A model generated the notes under the pieces. It ran no database searches and had not been told where the DNA came from. It was given only the letters and a program-made list of their open reading frames with translations. A stretch of 64,000 nucleotides of DNA from Platycnemis pennipes (lineage: Eukaryota > Arthropoda > Insecta > Odonata > Platycnemididae), in assembly GCA_933228895.1 (NCBI GenBank), contig OW121851.1:109761271-109825270 (forward strand). Direction: 5' to 3'. The first letter of the stretch is position 1; each line of letters opens with the position of its first letter. This document shows, one piece after another, positions 1 to 11,215 of this stretch. A program made the translations under genes and the position numbers.

Positions 1-640
1 GGTATTATCATAGAGGTATTATGTATTAGGTAATATGCATCAAAAATTTTGCATCTCTTAAAAAACTTGCAATTTTGAAAATTATTCGGAAATTGGACCT
101 TATTTAGTAAAATATTGATAAATAATACGCAAATATTTTTCCATTGAATTTATTTTTAAACATAGAAAACATATCTCTGTTTCATAATGAAATAAAGATA
201 ATTAAACATAATACAACAAAAAACAAATAACACAATAAAGTGGGTGTACCTGTTTCCTAAAAATATTCTAAGCTTGGTAGTATAACAAAAATCTAATTGA
301 AAAACAGTGGGTTTAAAACGTTTATACCTCCCAGTATCGGTAAGGAACACTCTTTACTTAATATGCAGCGACCCCAACCTACTCCTGTTATCTTGTCCCA
401 CCAAGTTGAGAGCTGATACAATCCTCTCAGAAGGTACTGATTTAGGCATGGCGGATCATGTTCTTGGAAGGCAACACTGGGATGAAAACATGAACGATTT
501 TATACCTTCATTTGTTTCCCTACACGCGAAAGATAGATGGTGTAATTAGGGTAGGTTCGTTCGTATTCTTAAAAGGCTTTTGATAATCAGAAAAATGAAT
601 TATTGGTCAACCAAAAACATTTATGATACCGCTCGTTTCC
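1..640. other. AT-rich DNA, nothing recognised
   Basis: There are only short random frames on both strands and no repeat, tRNA-like box or transposon terminus that I can identify. Confidence 0.5.
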
Positions 641-644
641 TAAA

Positions 645-778
645 ACATCGATGCGATGTTGAGTGTTTTGAAAACATCGAGTCGATGTTCCATCGATTGT
701 CTTACCACTCGATGTTTTCGATGTATCGGCAAAAAAACATCGAGTAGTCCAATACATCGATGTCGATGTGACATCCCT
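645..778. mobile_element. hAT-like MITE fragment rich in ACATCGA motifs
   Basis: The motif ACATCGA and its complement TCGATGT recur many times in about 130 bp, in both orientations. The right edge reads, on the minus strand, CAGGGATGTCACATCGAC, which resembles the CAGGGATG-type termini of non-autonomous hAT elements. I could not find the matching left terminus, so this is probably a truncated copy. Family assignment is inference. Confidence 0.4.
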
Positions 779-1165
779 GCAATAAGGTTAATTGAGCGTG
801 CATTGAACACTATACACGTAACCATTCAAAATGGATTGCGAACCAGAAAGAATCTAGCACATACATGTTCACCTAGTAAATAAAGAAGGGAAAATCGTGA
901 TGCCCCTCTTGTATGAACTGGGAGGACATGGGCATTATCACTTGAGTTGTATTCATAATTCAATTTATCGTATTCAGTGTTTATATTCAGTGTCGGGTGG
1001 TCAAAAATCATCGTATATGCCAAACGAAAGGCATCAAATACTATAATCGTGAATTCAAAACGTTGAAAAAACTGGTAAAGGTATGACTATTTGTTGGAAA
1101 ATGATGATAAAAAGTAGTTTGTGGAATAGGACGACGGTCATCTTATTTTTTACGTGTTCAAATAC

Positions 1166-1331
1166 GTCATCATCATTGGTCAACAATCCTAGGATTGGTT
1201 TGACGCAGCTTTCCACTCGATTCTTCTATCAGCCAACCTTTTCATTGTGACGTAATTCTTCTCTTTTACATTCTTTACAACCTGTTCCATGTATCTCATA
1301 CGAGGCCTGCCTTTTCCAATTCAAATATGTG
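1166..1331 (-). mobile_element. RTE-like non-LTR retrotransposon, 3' end fragment
   Basis: On the minus strand the sequence encodes a decayed version of the C-terminal tail also seen at 54090-54217: MEQV, then KRLADRR, then AASNQS, followed by a stop. After the stop come ATGATGATG-type triplets, as in the tail of the longer copy. Only the last ~50 codons remain, which fits 5' truncation during target-primed reverse transcription. Confidence 0.7.
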
Positions 1332-2044
1332 CTCTAATAAAATTAATGTAGTGGCATTGGAATGAGACAATGTGAAAATCATGATGTTATAATTGCAAAT
1401 ATTTGAGTCCTCTGCTCGGGTTAGAAAAGATTTGGAAGAAAATTTTAGGATGAAAATGGGAAAAAGAGAATGAAAGTTAAGATTTTTTAAAACTAGTAAC
1501 TACATGATACGGTGCAATAGCTAACTCCAGATAGGGATCCCAAATTAATTATAAACTTAAGCTGGCAAAATTAAAAAAGGAATAATAGGTGCTGCTTGTG
1601 TACGAAATAAAAAAAAATATTGATGATAAAATATGCCAAAAATATGTTCTGGTTTTTGTCAATGTGGACCATGATTTTAGCGCAATAATCGCATCATCCA
1701 GACATATTATTTTTTAAGCTGAGAGTTTTATTTTTACCTATTCATGTGAAGTCATTGTTTTTAGTTTATTTCTTCAGTTCTATTCTTCTCTTAAGTTTAT
1801 TTTTGAATACCCTAGTACCATTAGAAGTAATGCTTAGATACACATTTTTTCCAACGGCCTTATTTACATCGATAACGCTGCAAACATGTTGCATTTACGC
1901 AAGAAAAGTCAATCATACCCCTAATGAAAGAAATCTTAATGGCTAAATACATAAGTTAGATTGCCAAGACTTGACCCCTCAATAGGTATCACAATCATCA
2001 ATATTTAGATACCTTAGATTTGATTCTGCTGATGCATAATGGAA
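1332..2044. other. AT-rich DNA, nothing recognised
   Basis: The stretch has no coding frame longer than 66 codons and no inverted or tandem repeat that stands out. Poly-A and poly-T runs are frequent. Confidence 0.45.
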
Positions 2045-2460
2045 AAGAAGAATTTCTCTTCTCCTTTGTGTTTACATAAATCTTTTCTTCTACATCCTCC
2101 ATGTATTTTATAGGAGACCTTTTTTTCTATGTTTTCCCGTTCAATTTTTTCCATGTATAACTGTCTTCCTAACACTATTATATCTAAAGATATTGCTAAT
2201 TAAGCTGTCCCTTGATAATAACATGTTCTCTGTAATGGATAATATGAATTTTTCATTTGAATTCTCTTTACTCGCAATCTTCTTTAGGACTTCGTCATCC
2301 ATCACGTAGCCTATACATTTTTATCTTCATCATTCTTTTTAACACAATACTTTAAATGCGTTCAGTCTAAAATGTTTAACGGCTACTGTCATATGTGTCT
2401 CTCTGTATTACCAAACCATGCTCCATACGTGAAGGTTGATTAAAAGTTTCTTACCATCCA
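2045..2460 (-). mobile_element. RTE-like retrotransposon, decayed 3' portion
   Basis: Several blocks match, in order on the minus strand, the coding region of the copy at 53592-54217. They are the equivalents of the WSMFLHGSEE region (near 2420-2455), the MMKIKW region (near 2310-2330) and the MEQVMKDV region (near 2080-2115). Many frameshifts and gaps separate them. It abuts the MITE at 2463. Confidence 0.55.
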
Positions 2461-2462
2461 TT

Positions 2463-2724
2463 ATATCGTCGGTGGATTCTTGAAACCTATACTATGTGAT
2501 AAATATAAAATTTTACCGGAGACGCAAAAAACGGTTTAAAAGTGTGCAAATAGTATTTTTGATATTTATTATATAAATATAATATATTTTATGTTTTAAC
2601 ACAATTATATCACATTGAAGGTGTCATAGGAAGATGTGCCTTGACAACACGAATATTTTGATACCGAAAACTCAATTTTGGCATTTTAGTCACATAGTAG
2701 GTTTTAAGAATCCGCCGGCGATAT
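2463..2724. mobile_element. MITE with inverted ends, TA-flanked (Tc1/mariner-like)
   Basis: The left end ATATCGTCGGTGGATTCTTG and the reverse complement of the right end, ATATCGCCGGCGGATTCTTA, match at most positions. The similarity continues inward through AAACCTA and CTATGTGA, giving arms of about 45 bp. The ends sit at TA dinucleotides. At ~260 bp with no coding capacity it is a non-autonomous element. The superfamily is inferred only from the TA target. Confidence 0.6.
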
Positions 2725-3220
2725 GTTACTTGGTGAAAGTAGATTCTTCATCCGGTAGTAAACCCTCTTCTCGCGGGGAATTGAACTGATTATTTCCTTC
2801 TTGCCTGGTCCATAGCTAGTCACTCGGCTTCTCAGATAACATATCTCATTTCATCTCTTCATGATACGTTTCCCGAGTTAATTATTTCAATTCTCAGATA
2901 GCGAGGACATTCTGTTTATATGCTTACATAAATAAAAGCCACGACGTGCTGCACAATGTGAACCGATCCTACCTCTCTTCTACCAATCCGTTCACATCAA
3001 GTGTATTCCCGTTCAAATAACTGAAGGTAATGGATCTTCTTTTTGCACGCATGTGATTAACCTTTTTTTTTTACCCTTGCGCTGCTGCGTGAATTATAAT
3101 TTTCCTCGAACTATGGAGAGAGAAGTTCACGCGTTTCTCGCAGGAAAGGGTCGCATTTGAAGCTTAATACGTTGTGAGAGCAAGCTAAAAAAAATAAATT
3201 TAAGGAATGAGTCTTGGTAG
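2725..3220. other. Unassigned sequence
   Basis: No supported gene or repeat is visible. The sequence moves from AT-rich toward the GC-rich block that follows. Confidence 0.4.
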
Positions 3221-3224
3221 AACT

Positions 3225-3640
3225 GTAGAAATGGTGCACGTCCGGTCGGTCCCTGCCCCATCGAGGACAAGTGGAGAACAGGAAGGGGCGGGGTTTCCTC
3301 CCCGTGGAGGCCCTTGCTGAAATTCACGACCTCTGTTCACCCCCTTTCCCCATCCTAGCGACCTCCGCTCCACCTCCCTTACTCTCTCCCCCTCTCTCAC
3401 CCCCTCCTGCTTCCTTTTCATGCTCTCCTCACTACCGCCTCCCACTACACCACCAGCATCTCCTCTAGCCTCAGCATCCCCGTTGCCATGGTTACGCGGC
3501 ATCCCCGGCCGGCGTATTCGCCGCCACAGGGGCTCCGTGTGTGTGTGTGTGTGTGTCTGGTCCGTTGCTCCCTTCTCTCTCCGAGGGATTTAACCACCTC
3601 CCTCTCCTCCCACACTCATTCTCTTGCCTCCCGCCCCCAA
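3225..3640. other. GC- and pyrimidine-rich block with (GT)n microsatellite
   Basis: Against the AT-rich surroundings this ~400 bp is GC-rich, with long C/T runs between 3345 and 3480, several CpGs around 3480-3530 and a (GT)n run at about 3537-3557. Overlapping frames on both strands are low-complexity artefacts. It could be a CpG-island-like regulatory region or simple-sequence DNA; no transcript evidence is available. Confidence 0.45.
3482..3495. promoter_or_regulatory. RFX X-box-like palindrome
   Basis: GTTGCCATGGTTAC matches the RFX-family X-box (two half sites of the GTTGCC type in inverted orientation) at all but two positions of the full palindrome GTTGCCATGGCAAC. It lies in the GC-rich block and next to CpG-rich sequence. 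Known X-boxes control ciliary genes in animals. No ciliary gene is seen here, so function is unproven. Confidence 0.35.
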
Positions 3641-3654
3641 CACTACACGAATCT

Positions 3655-3750
3655 ACGTTTACATCTACGCAGTAACCTAAAAGCCACTGTAGTGGTGTGT
3701 AGTGTAAAAGTGTAGGGTAGTGTAAAAGCCACTGCAGCGGTCCCGTTCAT
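3655..3750 (+). repeat. Degenerate copy of the TACATCTACATAATACC repeat
   Basis: ACATCTACGCAGTAACCT followed by AAAGCCACTGTAGTGGTGTG resembles the 60-bp dispersed repeat found in clearer form at 13780, 36125 and 52279. A short tandem reiteration of GTAGTGTAAAAG follows. Confidence 0.4.
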
Positions 3751-3899
3751 TGTCGCGGCGTTTGTGGACAAGTAGAACTCGCTCAGAATTTAAACGGAGA
3801 TAAAGTTTAAAATACATGCTATTGGATTGATGGATAGTCACCGGACGATAAATTTTACAATTCCACTCAGTGTCGCTCATAATTGTGCAGTGAAATGAC

Positions 3900-4630
3900 T
3901 CTATAAGTTAGTGGTAGTGAAACAATATTTAATATCGACGTTGCATACTGGTAAACCGATACTCTGACTTGCGATGGATAAAAATTAACGTTTTATTAAC
4001 TTCATTATTATTTTGCGAAGACTGTTTGCGTACTTTTTCTAATAATTTCTGGCTAGATAACATACCAATGGGGTTTAATATTTGTTCGTGCTGTTAATTT
4101 ATCTTTTTACCGAATTTTTGTCAACGCATTATTTGTACAACCGCAATTTGAGTGAATACAATTTCACGATTTGAATTTAGATTTCAAAATTTATGTACTC
4201 AGTTCCAGTAAAACTTTTATGTATCGACATTTTAAGTATCTCTGAAAGTTTCGAAAGTATTACAAAGCCTCAACATACATGCTATTTGTGCTGGACGTTT
4301 AACTGTGTTAGCGTGTTGTTAGGGTGTTCCGCCAGTCATGCATTTTACGCATGCAAGTGGATACTACTTACTTTGCACCATCATTTTAAATTCCATAATT
4401 TTTATCATGCATAGAGCGGTAATTGATACGATAATTCTTGGTGGTTTGTTTGAACAACCTACAATTTTGCTGTTGTATCTCTTAACCGGTTTTTTTAGCA
4501 ATGCTGATATAAACTGAAGAAATGAGATATCGTGGTGCAGTGGTTACAGTTTCTATCTTCCTATCCGATCGTCACACTTCTTCCATCAATGGATAATTGT
4601 GTATTCATTCCCATCACCTTTGCATTTTTT
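3900..4630. other. AT-rich DNA, nothing recognised
   Basis: The longest frame is 73 codons (4193-4414) with no recognisable motif. No repeat structure was found. Confidence 0.4.
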
Positions 4631-4631
4631 T

Positions 4632-4808
4632 GAGAGGAATATGGCGTTGGCATTATCCTACTCATAACGAAAAGCAATAGCCCACGGTTTAACGTCCCAT
4701 CCGAAGCCCGGAGCACTGAACTTAAGGTGCTCTCAACACATCGCTGAAGTGAGAATCGGTATACCCATAAAAACTATATACCTAGTTCGAACCCCGGTCC
4801 ACGGGATG
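4632..4808 (-). mobile_element. tRNA-derived SINE, minus strand
   Basis: On the minus strand the B-box-like GGGGTTCGAACTAGG is followed by the body motif containing GGATGGGACGTTAAACCGTG and then a GGCATT block, in the same order as the reference copy at 11605-11945. The copy is divergent but nearly continuous. Confidence 0.65.
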
Positions 4809-4825
4809 GAATGTTAGTGATATTA

Positions 4826-5175
4826 GAGGTGTGTCGTTCATGAGTGAATCGTTCAATATGAGCGATTCCATGGCACGAAGCAGATGAAATGGATCATGTT
4901 GTTCGATCAAGTGGTTTCATAAAGAACCATATGAATGATATGAATCTGTTGATTCGTCATGAACGAGAAAGGTGGTGAAATATTTAAAGCCTTTGAATCA
5001 TGCTATTATTGGTTAGAATCACGTGATCAAGACTGGTCGAGATTGGGGGTAAACAGCGAAAATTTGAACAAAACTGCTTATGACAGTTATACTATGAAAA
5101 TCGTGCAATGGCACTAATTCGTATCACCAAATATGTTCCTTGATAAAATGAATCGCTCATAAATGATATCGATAT
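4826..5175. mobile_element. hAT-like MITE with TCATGAGTGAATCG ends
   Basis: The left end GTTCATGAGTGAATCGTTC and the reverse complement of the right end, ATTTATGAGCGATTCATT, form an imperfect inverted pair. Interior copies of the GAATC / GATTC motif add further symmetry. There is no coding capacity. The hAT assignment is from general resemblance of such ends and is inference. Confidence 0.4.
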
Positions 5176-5227
5176 TGAGAATGGAAGTTAGGAGAAGCGG
5201 AAAATCATTTAATTTATTATATTTTAA

Positions 5228-5289
5228 GTTAATATTATAATTAATTCAGTTTATAAATGTTAATATTATAATTAATTTAGTTTATAAAT
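5228..5289. repeat. Two tandem copies of a 31-bp AT-rich unit
   Basis: Two adjacent 31-bp units starting GTTAATATTATAATTAATT differ at one position (C/T), indicating a recent local duplication. Confidence 0.8.
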
Positions 5290-6680
5290 GTAAACAGAAA
5301 ATTCTCACTGATTTATTGGCGTTATTCCAATATTATTCAGCGTTATTACATAACGAAAACCATATTTGTGCAACTAAGTTAACAAAACCCATGAAATCTT
5401 TTACGAGCACGTAACGGCAAAATTTCCATGTAAACGGTTTTCTCGAGCAAACATACCTGTTATATGCACATAGCCTATTTATAGCATAGCATGCCTAGCA
5501 TAGGCATTTCGGAATTTAAAATGTTTAACCTATGAATGGAACGCTTTACCCGACAAGGATAATGAGAAGTTATAATTGAAGTTAGTTTACCAGTAATACT
5601 GCGACCAAGTCGTTAAGACCTTTTCTTTGTTTATTTCTTCCTGGCAAGTGGAATTAGCTAACTAATTATGCTAAAATTAATATAACTGCTAAAAAAATAA
5701 AATGCCCTTGGGCCAGTGTATTTTTTGTCAAGCTTAAAAAAATTAAATTAACAATTACTCTCTCCAGCATTTTAAAAAACATGTTCTATCAATAAATAGG
5801 ATTTTCAATATTAACTATGAAACGGTATTATGCTGAAATGCTTATGGGAGTAAAGCATTGAAAGAAAACCTTGGGAGTAAAGCATTGCCCCTGTGATGCC
5901 CTCTTTTGAACACTTCATTATGCACGCAACATTGCCATCTCTTCCCGGTGGAAATATCGCATTGGATATGCTATCTAAAAACATTGGACACAAAAATAGG
6001 ATGTTTCTTTTCCTTCCTAACAGTCCGCTAATTCCAAGTTTAATTATTTAATACGTGTACGGAGGAATGATAAATAGCATTGGCAGATGCTCTTGGGTAA
6101 TCGCAGTCAGGTACCTCTGTGCCGTAACTACAGAACAATTGCTCCAACAAACTCCAAGGGATTTATTTTTATTCTAATATCCACAGTCACATTCTTATTT
6201 ATTAAAGATATGGCTAATACTAATGTTTTAGAAGAAATAACCTTCTATCGAAATGTTTGTCAGGTCTGTTTTTCGGAGGAAAGGTAAAGACGGTTTATGC
6301 CAGTGGTGAATTAGTGATTTACGTAATGCTCTTGGTGCATAAATCTTTTGGTTTTCCCTCTCTTGCGTTTTTGTTTCCTAATTATTTAAATTTCGTTTTG
6401 AGGATATTATGAACTACACCCACAACTTTCATTAATCATTCGCTGCCCTTAATTTATTATTTGCTCTTGCAGTATTTCAGTTGGTATGATTTCAAGATTA
6501 GAACAAATGATTGGGAAATATTTTTACTCGTTATTACGCAACTGTCATTGATGAACTTAACCGATCAATAGTTCACGTCTCCGGTCTTCCTGTCTTGATA
6601 ATAATGGGCCCGTATGAAACCTTGTTCCGCTTGGTTTCACTTCATTTTTTAAGATGAAAGGAATCAAGGAAAAGAAAGGA
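5290..6680. other. AT-rich DNA, nothing recognised
   Basis: About 1.4 kb without a supported gene, terminal repeat or tRNA-like box. Frames of 60-66 codons here have no recognisable features. Confidence 0.4.
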
Positions 6681-6689
6681 AAGGATTTT

Positions 6690-6800
6690 TTAGGAAAGAC
6701 TAGTCTTTCCTCCGTTCCCCGGTAAATTCTTTCCTCTATCCAATAACCCTCGTATTCTAAATGACGCAAATGACCTAAGAAGTCGGTCACTTCCATTCTA
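6690..6800 (+). mobile_element. SINE 3' body remnant
   Basis: The sequence ends with GACGCAAATGACCT and AAGTCGGTCAC, corresponding to GGCGCAAATGACCT and TGTCGGTCGCC at the end of the better preserved SINE at 11605-11945. The tRNA-like head is missing. Confidence 0.5.
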
Positions 6801-7765
6801 ATAAATACTACTACTACGAATTTGAAGAAAATTAATGGCAGTGACTATTTAAATTTAAAAATATCAAGAAAGGCCCAATTAATTGGAAAGTGACCAATTA
6901 CAATGATCGTCTATTTACGTTCCCAAGAACAACATACTTAACAAAGAGGACACATTATTTCTTTAACTCGAAGTTGATAATATCTTTTTGAAGCCGGGAG
7001 CGAAGAGGAATTGGATGAGGCCATACGTGAAACTGCTGTCCTCAGTGACTACCGTGATTAAGCTGACTAGACTGGCTGTTATGCGACTTCACTTCTAAAA
7101 GTATGAAGGTGACGGTAATACATAAATAATTGCGCATAAATGAAGAATGAAAAAGGAAAGATATGAAAAAATATTTGTTATAGAGATGAAAACATTTACA
7201 CTGAGTGGATAACTTCTTTTGGGACCCCATTTCTTCAGTTAATAAAAATTCTGAAATAACAACTAAAGGATAAATATTACAGCAAAATTGTAGCTCATTA
7301 AACCAATTCACCACGGAACACTGAGTAATTATGGTTCTCTGAATGGTTAAACATACGGCATTCAAAATGATGTTACAATACACGTTTTCTGCCCGCGTTA
7401 GATGTATTGAAGTGTCCCACATTGGCTACTGTATAATACGTCTAATTTAGTCATACATTTCTCCCTGCTTACTCATTTTGCTTCATTTACGCAGCATGTC
7501 AGCTTAAAATGAAAGCTTTTTAACTCAAACTGCCATTCATTTAGTTGAAACTACCATGAAGCATTATATACACTATAAAATACTGTACAAGTGTTTATGG
7601 TTGTTTTTCAAAACATGCGGGTGTATGCTGAATACTCTTGCTCTCATTTGGTGCACGCGTAAGTTTCATGAAGACCTACATACACGCGATCAAAAATATA
7701 TAGTACGGATCAGTGAAAAACAAATGTATGCGCAAAGGAGCACATAGACGACCTCTGGTTTACTG
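6801..7765. other. AT-rich DNA, nothing recognised
   Basis: It contains a 126-codon minus-strand frame (7042-7422) with hydrophobic, low-complexity content and no recognisable domain. I regard that frame as chance. Confidence 0.4.
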
Positions 7766-7769
7766 GTTT

Positions 7770-7990
7770 ACATTGAATATTGCACCTTGAAAAAGATTTC
7801 TTGGAATGGGAATCAAACCACAGACTTTTTTCTTCCTGGATCAATGCGCAGACTTCCTCCCTACCCAGGATCCTATTCCCAGAGAGAGAGGATCTGCGAT
7901 TGTATAAACTGAATATGGAATTGGGAATCCTGCGTCCCGAGAAGCTAGAAGATCCGTTGCTTGAATCCCAGTCCGGGTAAATATTGTCCT
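7770..7990 (-). mobile_element. SINE-like, tRNA-derived segment, minus strand
   Basis: On the minus strand a B-box-like GGTTTGATTCCC lies near 7800-7812, preceded by GCGCATTGATCCAGG. A second, similar block (CTGGGATTCAAGC, near 7960-7972) suggests a dimeric or rearranged copy. It is divergent from the main SINE family in the window. Confidence 0.4.
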
Positions 7991-8156
7991 TTGGCAATTT
8001 GCAATGCACTTGCTGGCTGTTTGGGGCATTAGAATAAAATTTTAAATCAGTTAAGTAAATAAGCAAACTAGCTAGCTCAATGATTCCTGAGACGCGTTCA
8101 GACTTCCATTGAGGTACCAAGATCAGTTAGTCTCGCTCAGAATCACATAGACATGC

Positions 8157-8347
8157 TAACAAGATGTGAATGCTTTGTAATTTTCCAAGCTCTTTATTTT
8201 ATCTGTACCGGTGTCAACGTTCAACCGTCATTATCAAGAGGTTCCCTCTTAATGAGAGGGAACCTCTTGATAATGACGTGTTATAGTTGAAATAGGTAGA
8301 GGTAAAATAAAGAGTGTGTAACATTACCAAGCATTCATTTCTTGTTA
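8157..8347. mobile_element. Foldback MITE, 191 bp, TA-flanked
   Basis: The whole segment is an inverted repeat. Outer arms (TAACAAGA ... TCTTGTTA) are imperfect over ~70 bp. The inner 24 bp, starting CGTCATTATCAAGAGG, are perfectly complementary around a 5-nt loop (TAATG). No coding frame is present. The ends lie at TA, as for Tc1/mariner-type elements. Confidence 0.75.
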
Positions 8348-8349
8348 AA

Positions 8350-8955
8350 TGGACAAATTCCACATAGTCAAACCGTCAGCGATTAATGTTTTAGCACATA
8401 GACAACCAAGTCCTGCTAAGTTTCGATCAGACATCCATGGACCCATTCTGAACCACCTAGGTCTTACAGACACACACCGGAATGCTCTGACGCTCTTCGA
8501 GGTGTTCAAATTAACATTGAGTAGCACAGGGTACTGTCCAGAGAAAGAAAAAAATGAAGAAAACATTTTTCTTTAAAAATTAAAACCGAGAAGAAATGCA
8601 TGCTTGTCGTTCTTGATTATGACGGAGTAGACAGCGTTGTGGTAACCAGCCTATGGCTTCAAGAAGTCATATACTCTTCCGGGAGTCAGGTGAAAGTAAA
8701 CAATGTAGGAAAGAATGGTGATGAAAATCATAGAAAATGAAAAGACGTACGGTGATGATTAGAGCCTACTACCCAGGAAAAACATGCGTTCCCAAACGGG
8801 ATAAGACATGTTTGGACAATCGTAGATTCACTTGGACAATCTTAGATCATATTGGCGTTTCTTTGGTAGTAATACCTCATGTGAAATTGCTTTATTTCAT
8901 AGTTGAATTATTTGGAGGTTGGCATCCCCTTTTAATATATGCATATTTCTAATAT
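8350..8955. other. Unassigned sequence
   Basis: Frames of 71-75 codons on both strands show no recognisable domain, and no repeat was identified. Confidence 0.35.
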
Positions 8956-8960
8956 ATCGT

Positions 8961-9110
8961 GCAAGGCCTCTCTTTTCCATTCATGAGATAAATGGAGCAA
9001 GTTGTTAAAGATGTGAAAGAGAAGAATTATGCAAATATGAAGAGGTTACTTCATAGGAAAATCAAGTGGTTAGCTGTGGCTAACCAATTGTAATGGATTA
9101 TGGATGATAA
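8961..9110 (+). mobile_element. RTE-like retrotransposon, 3' terminal fragment
   Basis: An in-frame stretch from 8992 to 9093 encodes MEQVVKDVKEKNYANMKRL and ends in ANQL and a stop. It aligns without gaps to the MEQVMKDV...SNQSED tail of the copy at 53592-54217. The end is followed by GATGATAATGATAG, the decayed triplet tail. Confidence 0.75.
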
Positions 9111-9269
9111 TGATAGAGTAGGTAACAATAGAACTCGTATAATCGTAACTACATGAGTTTGAATTCCTTGGCGTCAATGCATGCCTGGTGTTTGTTCACC
9201 CTCTGCCCCACACCCTTGAGGTTGCTTACAGCGTATCGTGTAGATCACTTAAACAAGAGAAAAAACCTT

Positions 9270-9700
9270 TTTTTCATATCCTTTTATATTTCTCTCTTTT
9301 CCTCCCACTTTCACATTCTCCACTCTCTCACTTTCTTCTCCTCCTCTTCTCCAATTACGTGGTTTTTCCCTCTAAATATTCCTCCCACATTCGCTCTTCC
9401 GCCCTTGATTCTGCCTCTTGTTTCTCTCCCACATTCCCCTTCTCTCCCTCACCCCCTCTGTCTTCTCTTCTCTCCCACTCTTCTGTAAGTGCTTGGGGGT
9501 GGAGAGGGTGGTTTTTTTGGGCCTGAGTGGGGCGAATTTCTCTTTCCCTTATTTTGTTTTTGGCCTGCGCTCGCAAAAAAAAGGAGGGCAATAAAACAGA
9601 TGACATGAGAGTGACTGAAAGGGAGGAGCCAGGAGGCTGGGGAAAGCGATGGTGCTCGAAGTGCTGCGTGGTTTTTTTTGGGTGGGACGGTGGGGGTCGT
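9270..9700. other. Pyrimidine-rich then G-rich tract
   Basis: C/T-rich sequence (9280-9480) switches to G-rich sequence (9490-9720). Five overlapping frames on both strands of 76-131 codons have the S/P/L or R/G/E composition expected from such strand asymmetry and are not credible genes. Similar tracts occur at 16850, 34190, 51000 and 61000. Confidence 0.45.
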
Positions 9701-10004
9701 TTTTGTGGGCAATGGAATTGTTCGGTGCGGTGCCAGGGTTCGGTCGCCGGACCTTGCTGTAAATTAAAGCTCGCGACAAGTTCGCTTCATTACATTATGG
9801 TAATAGAACGCCGTCAATTACTCTCTTTTACTCACGCTTTATATTTCACGGCCGCTTCCTCGTTGCGGCTTTGTTCCATGAAATTACAATTGGCACTATC
9901 TAAAATAGCTGGGTACCCGTAGCTTTCACGGTAGTACTCCCACTGCATAAAACAGCATTGTTCTTAGAAACACAATTTCTTCTCTTTTTACTTCATGCTT
10001 TTCT

Positions 10005-10100
10005 TCAGTTCACTTTTCCATGGTTTCATGCTGTTTGGGGGATTCGAAACCATGTATATGGGAATATGAATATGGGTTCGAATCCCAAATACGGCAATTT
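10005..10100 (+). mobile_element. Possible SINE tRNA-like head
   Basis: GGGTTCGAATCCCAAATACGG near 10072 is a good Pol III B box. An A box is not clear upstream and there is no recognisable SINE body after it. Weak, short remnant. Confidence 0.3.
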
Positions 10101-10304
10101 TTTTCCGCTCGAAAATCTTAAGATTTCAATGTCTTGACTTTCATAATTATAAATGAATCGTTACTAATAGTTCATGAAGCGTTTATATGTTATTTTATCC
10201 CAACATATGGGAAAAACGTTCAAGGAAACCTGTTCAAAACGAAGATTTTTATGTGCCATTTGTCTAGTCATATTTCTCTGAAATACAAAGCACTTCACGT
10301 ATGA

Positions 10305-10479
10305 TTACTTTTTAGTCCTAGCAAATTAGATGTTTTGTCATCTGGTTATCTTAGAAATATTTAAATATAGCATATTTGGCATACTTATAGCATATAACAT
10401 AAAGAAAGTGCAAACATTTACTTCTACAATAAATTAGTGTAGTTTTATAAATATCTAATTTGATAGGACTAAAAAGTAA
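10305..10479. mobile_element. Foldback MITE, 175 bp
   Basis: The ends TTACTTTTTAGTCCTA and TAGGACTAAAAAGTAA are perfectly complementary, and the match continues inward through the TCAAATTAGAT block (arms ~27 bp). The interior is AT-rich and non-coding. It directly abuts the larger foldback element that follows. Confidence 0.7.
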
Positions 10480-10484
10480 AGAAA

Positions 10485-11215
10485 ATGAAAATAATATTTT
10501 AAAGCATACTTTTCTAACGAATTATAAATGTAAAAAATAAATATCTTTGCATCGTACTAATTAAGAAGAAAATAATATTTTCTCAAGTGATTTAAAGTTT
10601 AGCCTTGTACTGCAAAAAATTAAATGCAATTCAAATAAATCACCCCCACAATTAATTATTTATGAACATTAATAGGAAGTAATTTTGGTTTAAACAATAT
10701 AAAATATGTAAAGTTTTCTTTTTATGCAAGGCCGCAACGAAAAGTATGGGGCGCTCTCATCTATATTTCGCTCCTTAACTTTAGTTAATTTAAAGGTTTT
10801 CTAGAAATTATATATCGAAGCGCTCTATTCCACTGAATACCAATATCTTTAAATTTAATTAATTTATATTAATATCTACATCTACGTTTTATCCTGCAAG
10901 CCCATAAAAGTGTGTGGCATGAGTTAAATATCGGATATGAAAGAGCGCTCCATGCTTTTCGTTGTGGCATTGAATAAATAGACAACTTTAAATATGTTAT
11001 ATTGTTGAAACCAAATTACATCCTATTAATGTTAATAAATAATTCATTGTCCGGATAATTTCCTTGAATTGCATTTGATTATTTCCAGTTCTAGGCTAAA
11101 CTTTAATTCACTTGGGAAAATATTATTTTCTTGCTTTTTTAGTACGATGCAAGGATATTTCTTTTTTTCGTATTTCGTTAGAAAAGTGTGCTTAAAAATA
11201 TTTTTAAAATTTTTT
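10485..11215. mobile_element. Large foldback element with ~250-300 bp arms
   Basis: The left arm (about 10485-10775) and the right arm (about 10930-11215) are inverted copies of one another. Shared landmarks run in mirrored order: ACTTTTCTAACGAA, TTGCATCGTACTAA, AAGTTTAGCCT, ATTAATAGGA and AACGAAAAGYATGG. The central loop contains a copy of the TACATCTACATAATACC repeat (10875-10928). No transposase is encoded, so this is a long-TIR non-autonomous element or a palindromic duplication. Confidence 0.75.
10875..10928 (+). repeat. TACATCTACATAATACC repeat inside foldback loop
   Basis: ACATCTACGTTTTATCCTGC followed by AAGCCC and AGTGTGTGGCATGAG matches the 60-bp repeat. Its position in the loop means it is either part of the element or inserted there. 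Confidence 0.6.

Noticed and set aside
7042..7422. 126-codon minus-strand frame
   Set aside because: Hydrophobic, AT-driven composition without a motif, signal peptide or homologous family; chance frame.
9188..9922. Frames of 111-131 codons in the pyrimidine/G-rich tract
   Set aside because: Several frames on both strands are open at once, with S/P/L or R/G/E composition from strand-biased simple sequence.
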